DNA from: Citrobacter sp. Cu233
GTDB lineage: Bacteria; Pseudomonadota; Gammaproteobacteria; Enterobacterales; Enterobacteriaceae
Direction: 5' to 3'
NCBI RefSeq assembly: GCF_030332225.1
Contig: NZ_JAOWIF010000043.1
Coordinates: forward strand, 124,001 to 188,000
Length of the DNA stretch: 64,000 nucleotides
Below the pieces are notes generated by a model. That model ran no database searches, was not told the origin of the DNA, and saw only the letters and a program-made list of their open reading frames with translations. Shown here piece after piece: positions 8,835 through 16,841 of the stretch. Position numbers and translations under genes: made by a program. Within the stretch, counting starts at the first letter, position 1. Each line of letters starts with the position of its first letter.

Positions 8835-10532
8835 ATGCATCCAGACAGGTCAGCGCTCGATACCCAAAAGATCCGTGAGGCAATGGAGTTTGATGTCCTG
8901 ATTGTGGGGGGCGGTCCATCGGGGCTGGCGGCGGCGATTCATCTGAAACAGTTGGCGGCACAGCGCCAGCAAACGCTTTCCGTTTGCCTGATCGACAAAG
9001 GTGCCAGCATCGGTGCACATATATTGTCCGGAGCGGTCATCGATCCTGTTGGATTGAATGAGCTGCTGCCGGGCTGGCAACAAACGCTGTCATTACCGCT
9101 AACGCCAGTGACGGAAGATCGTTTTTTGTTTTTGGGTGCCCAAAAGCACATTCGTGTACCGCAAACATTTTTACCTGAATGCTTTAAAAATCATGGCAAC
9201 GTGATTGGGAGCCTTGGCCTGGTATGCCAGACACTTGCCCAGCAGGCGGAACAACTGGGCGTCGAAGTCTTTGCCGGATTTACGGGGACGGAGGTGCTTT
9301 ATGATGAACAGGGTGCAGTAATTGGTGTCGCTACCGGTGATATGGGGCTGGACAAATCAGGTCAGCTGACTGTGCAGTATCAGCAAGGGATCAACCTGCT
9401 CGCCAGAACCACGCTTTTTGCTGAAGGATGCCGCGGGCAGCTAGGAAAAACAGTAATTGAGACGTTCGCACTAGACCGGGATAGCGCCCCCCAGACCTAC
9501 GGACTGGGATTGAAAGAAGTGTGGCAAGTTCCCCCAGAACAGCATCAACCGGGGCTGGTGGTGCATTGTGCCGGTTGGCCGTTAGGCGCAGCAACCTACG
9601 GCGGTGGCTTTATCTACCATTATGGCGATAACCTGGTCGCGGTGGGATTGGTCGTTGGGCTGAATTACAGTAATCCGTGGTTGTCACCGTTTGAAGAGTT
9701 TCAACGTTTGAAAACGCATCCGGCCATTTCTGCGTATCTGCAACAGGGGAAACGCCTCAGTTATGGTGCCAGAACGATGGTTGCGGGAGGATTGTCATCA
9801 CTGCCGATACTGAGCTTTAAAGGGGGGGCACTTCTTGGTGATAACGCTGGATTTTTAAACGCCGCACGAATCAAAGGCAGTCACTGCGCTATTAAAAGTG
9901 GAATGCTGGCCGCCCGGGCGACTCTCGAGGCTTTAGACATCGCGCAGCTTCAGGGGCAATATCTGGCAGATGAAGCGACTCTGACCGCGGTTTATCAGCA
10001 GGGCTTTCAGGACAGTTGGCTGTACCGCGAACTATACCAAACGCGTAACTTTAAACCCTATATGAAGAAGGGGCTGTATACAGGCTCTCTCTTATTTGGT
10101 GCGGAACAACTGTTATTGAAAGGCCATGCGCCGTGGACGTTAACACTGAAACAAAGCGATCATCAGGCACTCAAACCTGCTTCCAGTGAGGCGAAGATTA
10201 ACTATCCAAAGCCTGACGGTGTGCTGACATTCGACCGATCTTCATCGGTGTTTTTGTCGAATACTAACCATGAAGAAGATCAGCCTTGCCATCTGAGGTT
10301 GAAAGATGAGCGTATCCCGCTCACGGTCAATCTACCATTGTACGCGGCACTGGAGACACGTTACTGTCCGGCGGGTGTTTATGAAATTGTTGAGCTTGAG
10401 CGGCAACCTCATCTGCAAATTAATGCGCAGAACTGCCTGCACTGTAAGGCCTGTGATATTAAAGACCCAACGCAAAATATCACCTGGACGGCTCCTCAGG
10501 GAGGAGAAGGTCCTCTGTATCAGGGAATGTAA
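8835..10532 (+). CDS. electron transfer flavoprotein:ubiquinone oxidoreductase (ETF-QO)
   Basis: A 565-residue full-length ETF-QO. Residues about 19-40 hold the FAD Rossmann motif VLIVGGGPSGLAAAIHLK; the C-terminus carries the [4Fe-4S] domain with Cys511 and Cys534, 537 and 540 (NCLHCKACDIKDP), ending GPLYQGM as in mitochondrial and proteobacterial ETF-QO. It oxidises reduced ETF and reduces ubiquinone at the inner membrane. E. coli has separate FixC and FixX proteins instead, so this one-chain form is not the fix system. TCAGGAGGAAAT upstream makes the start certain. It ends the block-1 run; a strong terminator hairpin follows at 10562-10592. Confidence 0.94.
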   Translation: MHPDRSALDTQKIREAMEFDVLIVGGGPSGLAAAIHLKQLAAQRQQTLSVCLIDKGASIGAHILSGAVIDPVGLNELLPGWQQTLSLPLTPVTEDRFLFLGAQKHIRVPQTFLPECFKNHGNVIGSLGLVCQTLAQQAEQLGVEVFAGFTGTEVLYDEQGAVIGVATGDMGLDKSGQLTVQYQQGINLLARTTLFAEGCRGQLGKTVIETFALDRDSAPQTYGLGLKEVWQVPPEQHQPGLVVHCAGWPLGAATYGGGFIYHYGDNLVAVGLVVGLNYSNPWLSPFEEFQRLKTHPAISAYLQQGKRLSYGARTMVAGGLSSLPILSFKGGALLGDNAGFLNAARIKGSHCAIKSGMLAARATLEALDIAQLQGQYLADEATLTAVYQQGFQDSWLYRELYQTRNFKPYMKKGLYTGSLLFGAEQLLLKGHAPWTLTLKQSDHQALKPASSEAKINYPKPDGVLTFDRSSSVFLSNTNHEEDQPCHLRLKDERIPLTVNLPLYAALETRYCPAGVYEIVELERQPHLQINAQNCLHCKACDIKDPTQNITWTAPQGGEGPLYQGM

Positions 10533-10561
10533 AACAGCTGTTCTGAATAGATTCGAGACAC

Positions 10562-10592
10562 AAAAAAACCACGCAATCGCGTGGTTTTTTTG
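10562..10592. terminator. bidirectional rho-independent terminator
   Basis: A perfect stem CCACGC/GCGTGG flanked by A and T runs lies between the convergent ETF-QO and ychF genes. It can end transcription from both sides. Confidence 0.85.
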
Positions 10593-10644
10593 TGTCTCTG
10601 GACTGATGAAGCTCGATGGAACCCCAACAGTCAGCAGAAGTGAT

Positions 10645-11739
10645 TTAGACGTTGAACAGGAAGTTCATCACATCGCCATCTTTAACGATGTAATCTTTAC
10701 CTTCTGCACGCATCTTGCCGGCTTCTTTCGCGCCTTGCTCACCTTTATAGGTGATAAAGTCTTCAAATGCGATGGTTTGTGCGCGGATAAAGCCTTTCTC
10801 GAAGTCGGTGTGGATCTTACCGGCTGCCTGCGGGGCGGTTGCGCCGACAGGGATGGTCCACGCACGGACTTCTTTCACGCCAGCGGTGAAGTAGGTCTGC
10901 AGGTTCAGCAGTTCGTAGCCTGCGCGGATAACGCGGTTCAGGCCAGGCTCTTCCAGACCCAGTTCAGCCATAAATTCGTCACGGTCAGCATCGTCGAGTT
11001 CAGCAATGTCAGCTTCAACAGCGGCACAAACGGCAACCACGACGGAGCCTTCAGCGTCGGCGATTTCGCGAACTTTATCAAGGTACGGGTTGTTTTCAAA
11101 ACCGTCTTCGTTCACGTTGGCGATATACATGGTTGGCTTCAGCGTCAGGAAACTCAGGTATTTGATGGCTGCCTTGTCTTCGTCAGTCAGGTTTTTCAGT
11201 GCACGCAGCATACCGGCGTTTTCCAACTGCGGCAGGCATTTTTCCAGTGCAGCCAGTTCAGCTTTAGCGTCTTTATCACCGCCTTTGGCTTTCTTCTGTA
11301 CGCGGTGGATAGCACGCTCGCAGGTGTCGAGGTCGGACAGCGCCAGTTCGGTGTTGATAACGTCGATATCGTCAGCGGGATCCACTTTGTTGTTAACGTG
11401 GATAATGTTGTCGTTTTCGAAGCAGCGAACAACGTGACCGATAGCTTCGGTTTCACGGATGTTGGTCAGAAACTGGTTACCCAGGCCTTCACCTTTGGAT
11501 GCGCCTTTTACCAGGCCCGCGATATCCACAAATTCCATTGTGGTTGGCAGGATACGCTGTGGTTTGACGATTTCGGCCAGTTGATCCAGACGAGGATCGG
11601 GCATCGGGACAACACCCGTGTTCGGCTCGATAGTACAGAACGGGAAGTTTGCCGCTTCAATACCCGCTTTTGTGAGCGCGTTGAACAGGGTGGATTTGCC
11701 TACGTTTGGCAAACCGACGATACCGCATTTGAATCCCAT
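10645..11739 (-). CDS. ychF: redox-regulated ATPase YchF (OLA1 family)
   Basis: A 364-residue Obg-superfamily P-loop protein that binds ATP rather than GTP. Walker A is [14 protein letters not shown] near residue 9, [17 protein letters not shown] near residue 73 contains the switch region, and the C-terminal TGS domain ends in [12 protein letters not shown]. It associates with ribosomes and affects the oxidative-stress response in E. coli (known). It is almost identical to E. coli YchF, and pth lies upstream on the same strand as in E. coli. It marks the return to conserved backbone after block 1. Confidence 0.98.
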   Translation of the reverse strand: MGFKCGIVGLPNVGKSTLFNALTKAGIEAANFPFCTIEPNTGVVPMPDPRLDQLAEIVKPQRILPTTMEFVDIAGLVKGASKGEGLGNQFLTNIRETEAIGHVVRCFENDNIIHVNNKVDPADDIDVINTELALSDLDTCERAIHRVQKKAKGGDKDAKAELAALEKCLPQLENAGMLRALKNLTDEDKAAIKYLSFLTLKPTMYIANVNEDGFENNPYLDKVREIADAEGSVVVAVCAAVEADIAELDDADRDEFMAELGLEEPGLNRVIRAGYELLNLQTYFTAGVKEVRAWTIPVGATAPQAAGKIHTDFEKGFIRAQTIAFEDFITYKGEQGAKEAGKMRAEGKDYIVKDGDVMNFLFNV

Positions 11740-11854
11740 GTTTAAATCACCTTAATCTTTTGATATTCAACCTGTTATGGAAAACAGATTGTAGAAATGT
11801 AAATAACTCTGCCTATTATACACAGCACGCGAGAAAAATGCCGCACATCGCTGC

Positions 11855-12439
11855 TTATTGCGCTTTAAAGGTGTGTAACCGGCTCGTTGCTTTGGTGAGT
11901 CCATCTTTGAATAAAATCTCGGTACAACGTGCCGCTTCGTCAATGGCTTCATCAATTAACTTCTGTTCTGAAACAGGCGGTTTGCCTAAAACAAAACCGA
12001 CAACTTTATTTTTATCGCCCGGATGGCCGATTCCAACGCGTAAACGATGAAAGTTAGGGTTATTACCTAACTTGCTGATGATGTCTTTCAGGCCATTATG
12101 TCCGCCATGACCCCCGCCCAGCTTAAATTTGGCGACGCCAGGTGGCAGATCTAATTCATCGTGGGCGACCAGAATTTCATCAGGGTTAATGCGATAAAAG
12201 CTGGCCATCGCGCCAACGGCTTTGCCGCTCAGATTCATAAATGTGGTCGGTACCAGCAGGCGGACATCTTCACCTTCAAGCGTGACTCTGGAGGTGTAAC
12301 CGAAGAACTTCGGCTCATCGCGCAGGGGGGCACGGAGTCTCTCTGCCAGTAAATCGACGTACCATGCGCCTGCATTATGTCGCGTTGCCGCATACTCTGC
12401 GCCGGGATTCGCCAGGCCGACAATCAATTTAATCGCCAC
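11855..12439 (-). CDS. pth: peptidyl-tRNA hydrolase
   Basis: Pth cleaves peptidyl-tRNA released by drop-off, recycling tRNA; it is essential in E. coli. The 194-residue protein starts [24 protein letters not shown], placing the catalytic histidine at residue 21 (RHNAG); FMNLSG near residue 68 and [10 protein letters not shown] near residue 93 complete the active site. Length matches the family. The 115-base gap to ychF and shared strand fit the E. coli pth-ychF unit. Nothing unusual. Confidence 0.98.
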   Translation of the reverse strand: MAIKLIVGLANPGAEYAATRHNAGAWYVDLLAERLRAPLRDEPKFFGYTSRVTLEGEDVRLLVPTTFMNLSGKAVGAMASFYRINPDEILVAHDELDLPPGVAKFKLGGGHGGHNGLKDIISKLGNNPNFHRLRVGIGHPGDKNKVVGFVLGKPPVSEQKLIDEAIDEAARCTEILFKDGLTKATSRLHTFKAQ

Positions 12440-12607
12440 GTAATTTGTCCTGAGTGTGTCTATAACCGGCGTGTAGTTTACTGTTTGCCGACGCGCTTGA
12501 CAAAAAACGGCGTGCGCCGCCTCGAAAACTGAATAATTGCAGGAATGGACTATTGGAAATTGAGGGTGTTCAGTAGCTTATTTGTAAAGTTTTGTTGCAT
12601 TGGTGTT

Positions 12608-12623
12608 TGTAATTGTGATCACA
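12608..12623 (+). promoter_or_regulatory. CRP-binding site upstream of ychH
   Basis: TGTAA, six bases, TCACA: close to the CRP consensus, about 90 bases before the ychH start. ychH is CRP-activated in E. coli, which fits. Called by eye. Confidence 0.65.
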
Positions 12624-12713
12624 GGCGCACTTGCGAACGGCAGTGTTGTCTATACTTTACACATAAGGATTAGGGATATTCCCTGTAACAACCCAAAGTT
12701 CCGGAGGTGACAC

Positions 12714-12992
12714 ATGAAACGCAAAAACGCTTCGTTACTCGGTAACGTGCTCATGGCTTTAGGGTTGGTGGTGATGGTTGGTGGTGTTGGTTATTCTATT
12801 TTAAACCAGTTGCCGCAATTTAATCTGCCACAGTTTTTCGCACACGGTGCCGTGCTCAGTATTTTTGTTGGCGGTGTCCTTTGGCTGGCGGGTGCCCGCG
12901 TCGGGGGACATGAACAAATCAGCGACCGTTATTGGTGGGTTCGTCATTACGACAAACGCTGCCGTCGTAATGATAGCCAACGCCACAGCTAA
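12714..12992 (+). CDS. ychH: stress-induced membrane protein YchH
   Basis: A 92-residue protein with two membrane segments (about residues 8-30 and 43-62) and a basic C-terminal tail with DRYWWVRHYDKRCRR. Orthologous to E. coli YchH, a small inner-membrane protein linked to stress and biofilm phenotypes; its molecular role is unknown. CCGGAGGTG gives a strong ribosome binding site. In E. coli dauA is the neighbour; here a 7-kb block lies between them. Confidence 0.95.
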   Translation: MKRKNASLLGNVLMALGLVVMVGGVGYSILNQLPQFNLPQFFAHGAVLSIFVGGVLWLAGARVGGHEQISDRYWWVRHYDKRCRRNDSQRHS

Positions 12993-13010
12993 GTGCTGAC
13001 ATAATCTGCA

Positions 13011-13037
13011 GACCAGCCAGCGTTTCGCTGACTGGTC
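13011..13037. terminator. hairpin between ychH and cytochrome c1 gene
   Basis: Inverted repeat GACCAG...CTGGTC with a nearly complete inner stem, followed on the plus strand by a T-rich run. It sits between converging genes and can end the ychH transcript, and perhaps the bc1 operon from the other side, although no good U-run is seen on the minus strand. Confidence 0.6.
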
Positions 13038-13038
13038 G

Positions 13039-13848
13039 TTAGTTTTTCTCGTTGCTGCGCGAGCGGGATCGCATGCGCTGTAACAGTGCTAATAGCGTCA
13101 GCATAATCACCAGATATCCCATAACGACCGTTCCCTGATGTTTTCTGCTCTCAAGCTGCGGGTCAGCGGCCCACGCCAGAAACGCGGTGACATCTCGTGC
13201 GTACTGTTCTTCCGTTTGGGGAGCATGCGTTTGCATAGCCCAGGTGATGTCATTGTCAGCCAGCGGTTTGGGCATATTAATCATCCTGCCAGGGAAAAAA
13301 CGGTTGGTTTTCATCTCCGGGTCATCGGTTGCATACCCGGTCAGCAGCGCATAAACGTAATCAGCACCTTGCTCGGTGTAGGGGGTGAACGCATCCAGTA
13401 AAAATCGCGGAAACCCACGGTCGTAAGTTCGCGCTCGAACGATATAGCTCAGGTCAACCGGTAGCGCGCCATTATTCAGGTATTTTGCTTCCTGTTCATT
13501 CAGATAAGGTGACGCGAAAATATCGTTCAGATTGCCTTCCCGTTCGCCGGGTTGGCCGTCGTCTTCAATTGTCGCGAAGACGTAGCCGCTGGCCAGTGTT
13601 TTGGCTTCCGCCTCACTGAGTTGCGGCCCTCCTGCTTTAGTCAACGTTTTGAAAGTGAGATATTTCATACCGTGGCAGGCCCGGCATTTCTCTTCATATA
13701 CCTGCAGCCCGCGTCGCAGTTGTTCGCTATCGTGTTTACCGTTCACGCCGCTAAACGACCATGTCTGCGCGGTGGGGCGCTGTGCGTAAATCGCGTTGCT
13801 AAAGAAAAGAGCCAGAGTCAGAGTTACAGTGGTTAAAAATCGCGCCAT
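13039..13848 (-). CDS. petC: cytochrome c1 subunit of a cytochrome bc1 complex
   Basis: A 269-residue protein. Residues 1-22 form a Sec signal peptide ending IYA; the haem c site is CRACH (Cys55-His59) and the axial methionine is Met192 in NMPKPL. A single C-terminal membrane helix (about 245-260) ends in a basic tail. These are the features of cytochrome c1, the subunit that takes electrons from the Rieske protein and hands them to a periplasmic carrier. ATG 13848 follows the cytochrome b stop by four bases; longer starts inside that gene lack support. Last gene of the minus-strand operon. E. coli has no bc1 complex, so its presence is notable. Confidence 0.93.
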   Translation of the reverse strand: MARFLTTVTLTLALFFSNAIYAQRPTAQTWSFSGVNGKHDSEQLRRGLQVYEEKCRACHGMKYLTFKTLTKAGGPQLSEAEAKTLASGYVFATIEDDGQPGEREGNLNDIFASPYLNEQEAKYLNNGALPVDLSYIVRARTYDRGFPRFLLDAFTPYTEQGADYVYALLTGYATDDPEMKTNRFFPGRMINMPKPLADNDITWAMQTHAPQTEEQYARDVTAFLAWAADPQLESRKHQGTVVMGYLVIMLTLLALLQRMRSRSRSNEKN

Positions 13849-13852
13849 GATG

Positions 13853-15025
13853 TCAGTCCTGTCGCTCCAGTAAACGTCGGCACGGCAGCACAAGCAGAAA
13901 CCATGCAAAATAAATAAATGTTGAAAGCTGAGACGCCGCGCGTGTCCAGCCATCGTCATCGCTAAAACCATCAACTAAGTCCGGTCCGACCAATGCTTTT
14001 GAGCCCAACCAGCCCAGAAAGAGCGCATTGGCGACCCAAAGCCAAAAAATGGCTTTAACCAGCCGACTGTTATTGCGAAACCGTGCGTGTGACGTATCCA
14101 GCCAGGGGAGAAAATAGAAAATCAGTACCGCAGCGCACATCGCAGTGATGCCTGCCAGTTCATTGGGGAAACAGCGCAGAATGGAGAAGAAAGGCAGGAA
14201 GTACCATTCAGGCGCGACAATAGCCGGTGTGAGTGTTGGGTCTGCCGGGATAAAGTTATCGGCGCTACTGAGATAGTGCGGCGCGAAAAACAGAAACCAG
14301 GCAAACAGCATTAAAAAGAGGGTGAGTTTGATAGCATCGTTATCGGTGATGCGAAAATCGAACAACAAACGCCGGGACTCTTTGGGCGAAAATGTTTTCT
14401 TCCGCGCGTGGGCAAAAGCCGACTGGACGGTACGGATGTGCCATATCGTGACCACGACAATGGCGAAGGGGATGATAAAGTGAAGGACATAAAAACGGCC
14501 TAATGTCGGCGTGCCGGGCATATAGCCACCGACCAAAAAGGTATATAGCGTATCGCCAATAAACGGTACCGCCCGGGCGAAACTGGTGATGACCGTAGCG
14601 GCCCAGTAGCTTTTTTGCCCCCAAATCAGGCTATAGCCGAGAAACGCGGTGATCATCAACAGCACATACAGTGTCACGCTGATTGCCCACATCTTCAGAT
14701 AGGGTTTGCGGTAGACGTTGTAATACATTGCCCGGAAAATATGCAGATAACAGGCGAAGAAAAAAAGCGATGCGCCAATAGCATGCAGATTGCGCACCAA
14801 CTCACCGTGTCTGACTGCACGCAGAATATGAACAATAGAGTCAAAAGCAGAGCCCGCTGTAGGCACATAGAACATAGCCAGCACGATACCGGAGAGCATT
14901 TGCACGCCCAGCATGACCAGCAATATGAGACCGACAGCAAAGATCCACACGCCAGCGACTGAGCGGGGGACTGGAAGACGAAACTGCAGGTGATACCAGG
15001 GGGGGGACGGATAAGCGGATTTCAT
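13853..15025 (-). CDS. petB: cytochrome b subunit of a cytochrome bc1 complex
   Basis: About 390 residues with eight membrane helices, long enough to be a full cytochrome b rather than split b6/subunit IV. Both haem b histidine pairs are visible with 13 intervening residues each (His81/His95, His182/His196), the bc1-type rather than b6f-type spacing. The quinol-oxidation motif PEWY is intact (APEWYFLPF near residue 272). It oxidises quinol in the inner membrane. ATG 15025 is one base past the Rieske stop; an upstream in-frame start would overlap that gene. Neighbours are Rieske (upstream) and cytochrome c1 (downstream). Confidence 0.94.
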   Translation of the reverse strand: MKSAYPSPPWYHLQFRLPVPRSVAGVWIFAVGLILLVMLGVQMLSGIVLAMFYVPTAGSAFDSIVHILRAVRHGELVRNLHAIGASLFFFACYLHIFRAMYYNVYRKPYLKMWAISVTLYVLLMITAFLGYSLIWGQKSYWAATVITSFARAVPFIGDTLYTFLVGGYMPGTPTLGRFYVLHFIIPFAIVVVTIWHIRTVQSAFAHARKKTFSPKESRRLLFDFRITDNDAIKLTLFLMLFAWFLFFAPHYLSSADNFIPADPTLTPAIVAPEWYFLPFFSILRCFPNELAGITAMCAAVLIFYFLPWLDTSHARFRNNSRLVKAIFWLWVANALFLGWLGSKALVGPDLVDGFSDDDGWTRAASQLSTFIYFAWFLLVLPCRRLLERQD

Positions 15026-15026
15026 C

Positions 15027-15578
15027 TCAGGCATCCTTCGTACCAATACGCAGACTCAGGCCGTCAGCCGACACGCTAAAGTCAGGGATGGCCAGATTCG
15101 CTGTGGCCGGGCCTCGCGTTACACGCCCGGAGGTGTCAAACTCGGAACCATGACACGGGCAGACCCAGCCCTGTCCGTTGGGGTTGGCATTGGGGACACA
15201 ACCAGCATGTGGGCAGTAACCTTGTACGACCAGCCACTGTGGATGTGCCGCTGCCACCCGCTCGCTATCCGCTTGTGGATCGGCCAGTAAACGCAGATCA
15301 GCTTGCCGCGCCGCGGCGATCTCCTCCGCCGTGCGGTGGCGAATCAGGATCAGTTTTCCCTGCCAGATACGTTTCACCGTCTGGCCTGCCGTTACGCCAG
15401 CGAGGGAGACATCAACAGGTTCATTTTCCGCCACAGTTTTATCATCCGGACCCAGCGCGGAAATAAGTGGCCAGACGGCGGCGGTCACGCCCGCTGCGCC
15501 GACAAATGTCGTCAGCTTGCACAGGCAATCGCGTCGCTGAGTTTGGATTGTTTCGCTAAGCGTTTTTTTATCCACCAC
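15027..15578 (-). CDS. petA: Rieske iron-sulfur subunit of a cytochrome bc1 complex
   Basis: A 183-residue protein. QRRDCLCKLTTFVGAAG near residues 14-30 is a twin-arginine signal/anchor helix, as usual for Rieske proteins. The [2Fe-2S] cluster ligands are Cys122-x-His124-x2-Cys127 and Cys140-x-Cys142-His143 in the CPCHGS box; Cys127 and Cys142 would form the family's disulfide. It moves electrons from quinol at cytochrome b to cytochrome c1. The start is 24 bases after the pseudoazurin stop, and cytochrome b begins one base after its stop. Confidence 0.94.
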   Translation of the reverse strand: MVDKKTLSETIQTQRRDCLCKLTTFVGAAGVTAAVWPLISALGPDDKTVAENEPVDVSLAGVTAGQTVKRIWQGKLILIRHRTAEEIAAARQADLRLLADPQADSERVAAAHPQWLVVQGYCPHAGCVPNANPNGQGWVCPCHGSEFDTSGRVTRGPATANLAIPDFSVSADGLSLRIGTKDA

Positions 15579-15602
15579 CGTTATTCTCCCTTTATGACGG
15601 CG

Positions 15603-16043
15603 TTACTGTTTATCGATGCGGGTATAAATTTCCTGAAAACGCTTATCGGCAAGACCAGGGGCTTTGAACGCGCGGTAGCTGTCGGGTAAAACGGCGTCGC
15701 CGACTTTAATCAGCATGATCATGCCCTGCGCGTAGTGCGGTGAACATTTGATACCGTAGAAACCTGCATTGTCGTATTTCACTTCAATTTCTTCATCGAT
15801 TTTGCCGATAAAACCGGGGTATCCGGCGGGAGAGAGTTCGGCAATTGATGCGGCATTGTGGCTCTTATGTTTGCGGATAAACTTCACGCTATCACCTGGC
15901 TGGATCGCCAGATAGTCCGGCTCATAAACCATCGGGCCGCCTGTACCGCGGTTTTTCATCAGCACTTCGTAGGTTTGTGCAAAAGCCGTCGAGGTGAAGG
16001 CTAACAGGCATAAGATTTGCAAAATTTGCTTAACGCGTTTCAT
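15603..16043 (-). CDS. pseudoazurin-type blue copper protein
   Basis: A 146-residue periplasmic cupredoxin with a signal peptide cleaved near FAQ (residue 22-23). Type 1 copper ligands are all present: His62 (KSHNA), Cys100, His103 and Met108 in GIKCSPHYAQGM, the pseudoazurin pattern. Pseudoazurins carry electrons from cytochrome bc1 to periplasmic reductases such as copper nitrite reductase or nitrous oxide reductase (family knowledge). AAAGGAA precedes ATG 16043. It lies 18 bases behind the ABC ATPase and 24 before Rieske, so it is probably co-transcribed with both. No partner reductase gene is in the window. Confidence 0.92.
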   Translation of the reverse strand: MKRVKQILQILCLLAFTSTAFAQTYEVLMKNRGTGGPMVYEPDYLAIQPGDSVKFIRKHKSHNAASIAELSPAGYPGFIGKIDEEIEVKYDNAGFYGIKCSPHYAQGMIMLIKVGDAVLPDSYRAFKAPGLADKRFQEIYTRIDKQ

Positions 16044-16061
16044 TGCGGTTCCTTTCGGTGT

Positions 16062-16841
16062 TTACGCGGGGCGTTGGTAACGGATAAAACAGTTCGCTTC
16101 GTCGGGGGCGTGTTCGACAATCGCGTCGATCCCAAACCAGCTATTAAGATTTTCACGGGTAAAAATGGCGGCAGGACGTCCCTGCATCGCCAGCTGTCCG
16201 GCCTTCATCACCATGATGCGATCGCAGAACATCGCCGCATGATTCAGGTCGTGTAGGGCGGCGATGACGGTGAGTTTTTCACGTTTAACCAGATTGAGCA
16301 GGCCAATCTGATGCTGGATATCAAGATGGTTTGTCGGCTCATCCATCAGCAGTACCTGCGGCTGTTGTGCCAGCGCTCTGGCGATGTGCAGACGTTGACG
16401 CTCTCCGCCGGAGAAGGTATGCCAGCAGCGATGCTGCATGTTTTGTAGGGAGACTTTCTCCAGCATCGTCTGCACAATGTCGTCGTCTTTCCTCGACCAC
16501 GGCGACAGCAGGCTCAGCCATGGCGTGCGACCAAGCGAAACCGCCTGAATGGCGGTGAGACGCTCGCTGGTTTCAGCCTGTTGTTCAACCAGTGCCACCT
16601 TTTGCGCCAGATGGCGGCGTGAATAGCGACGAATATCCTGATGATTTAGCGTGACGTGCCCGGAAGAGGGGTTCAGTAAACCTGCCAGGAGCGAAATCAG
16701 CGACGTTTTCCCGGAACCATTGGGGCCGATAATGCCGACAAACTCGCCGCGCGATACCTGAAAAGAGACATCATTGACGATGGCTTTGCCTTTGACCTCC
16801 CAGTAGAGGTGCTGGGCGTTTATCACAGGATTAGCGGTCAT
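16062..16841 (-). CDS. ABC transporter ATPase, FecE/BtuD type (probable corrinoid importer)
   Basis: A 259-residue ATPase with Walker A GPNGSGKTS near residue 40, Q-loop VEQQAET near residue 85, ABC signature FSGGERQRLHIARAL near residue 143, Walker B VLLMDEPTNHLD and switch histidine in AALHDLNH. It matches the iron-siderophore/haem/B12 importer class. Its start overlaps the permease stop (ATGA). The cobalamin riboswitch at the head of the operon makes corrinoid uptake the most likely role; siderophore, haem or cobalt-chelate uptake remain alternatives. Confidence 0.88.
   Translation of the reverse strand: MTANPVINAQHLYWEVKGKAIVNDVSFQVSRGEFVGIIGPNGSGKTSLISLLAGLLNPSSGHVTLNHQDIRRYSRRHLAQKVALVEQQAETSERLTAIQAVSLGRTPWLSLLSPWSRKDDDIVQTMLEKVSLQNMQHRCWHTFSGGERQRLHIARALAQQPQVLLMDEPTNHLDIQHQIGLLNLVKREKLTVIAALHDLNHAAMFCDRIMVMKAGQLAMQGRPAAIFTRENLNSWFGIDAIVEHAPDEANCFIRYQRPA

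Noticed and set aside
8835-10532. Reading the ETF-QO gene as fixC of the carnitine system
   Set aside because: The protein carries its own C-terminal 4Fe-4S domain and ETF-QO ending, unlike separate FixC and FixX, and no caiT, caiC or caiD is present.
10306-11745. 479-codon plus-strand frame across ychF
   Set aside because: It is antisense to ychF, which is nearly identical to the E. coli protein; the frame has no recognisable domain and is a product of codon bias.
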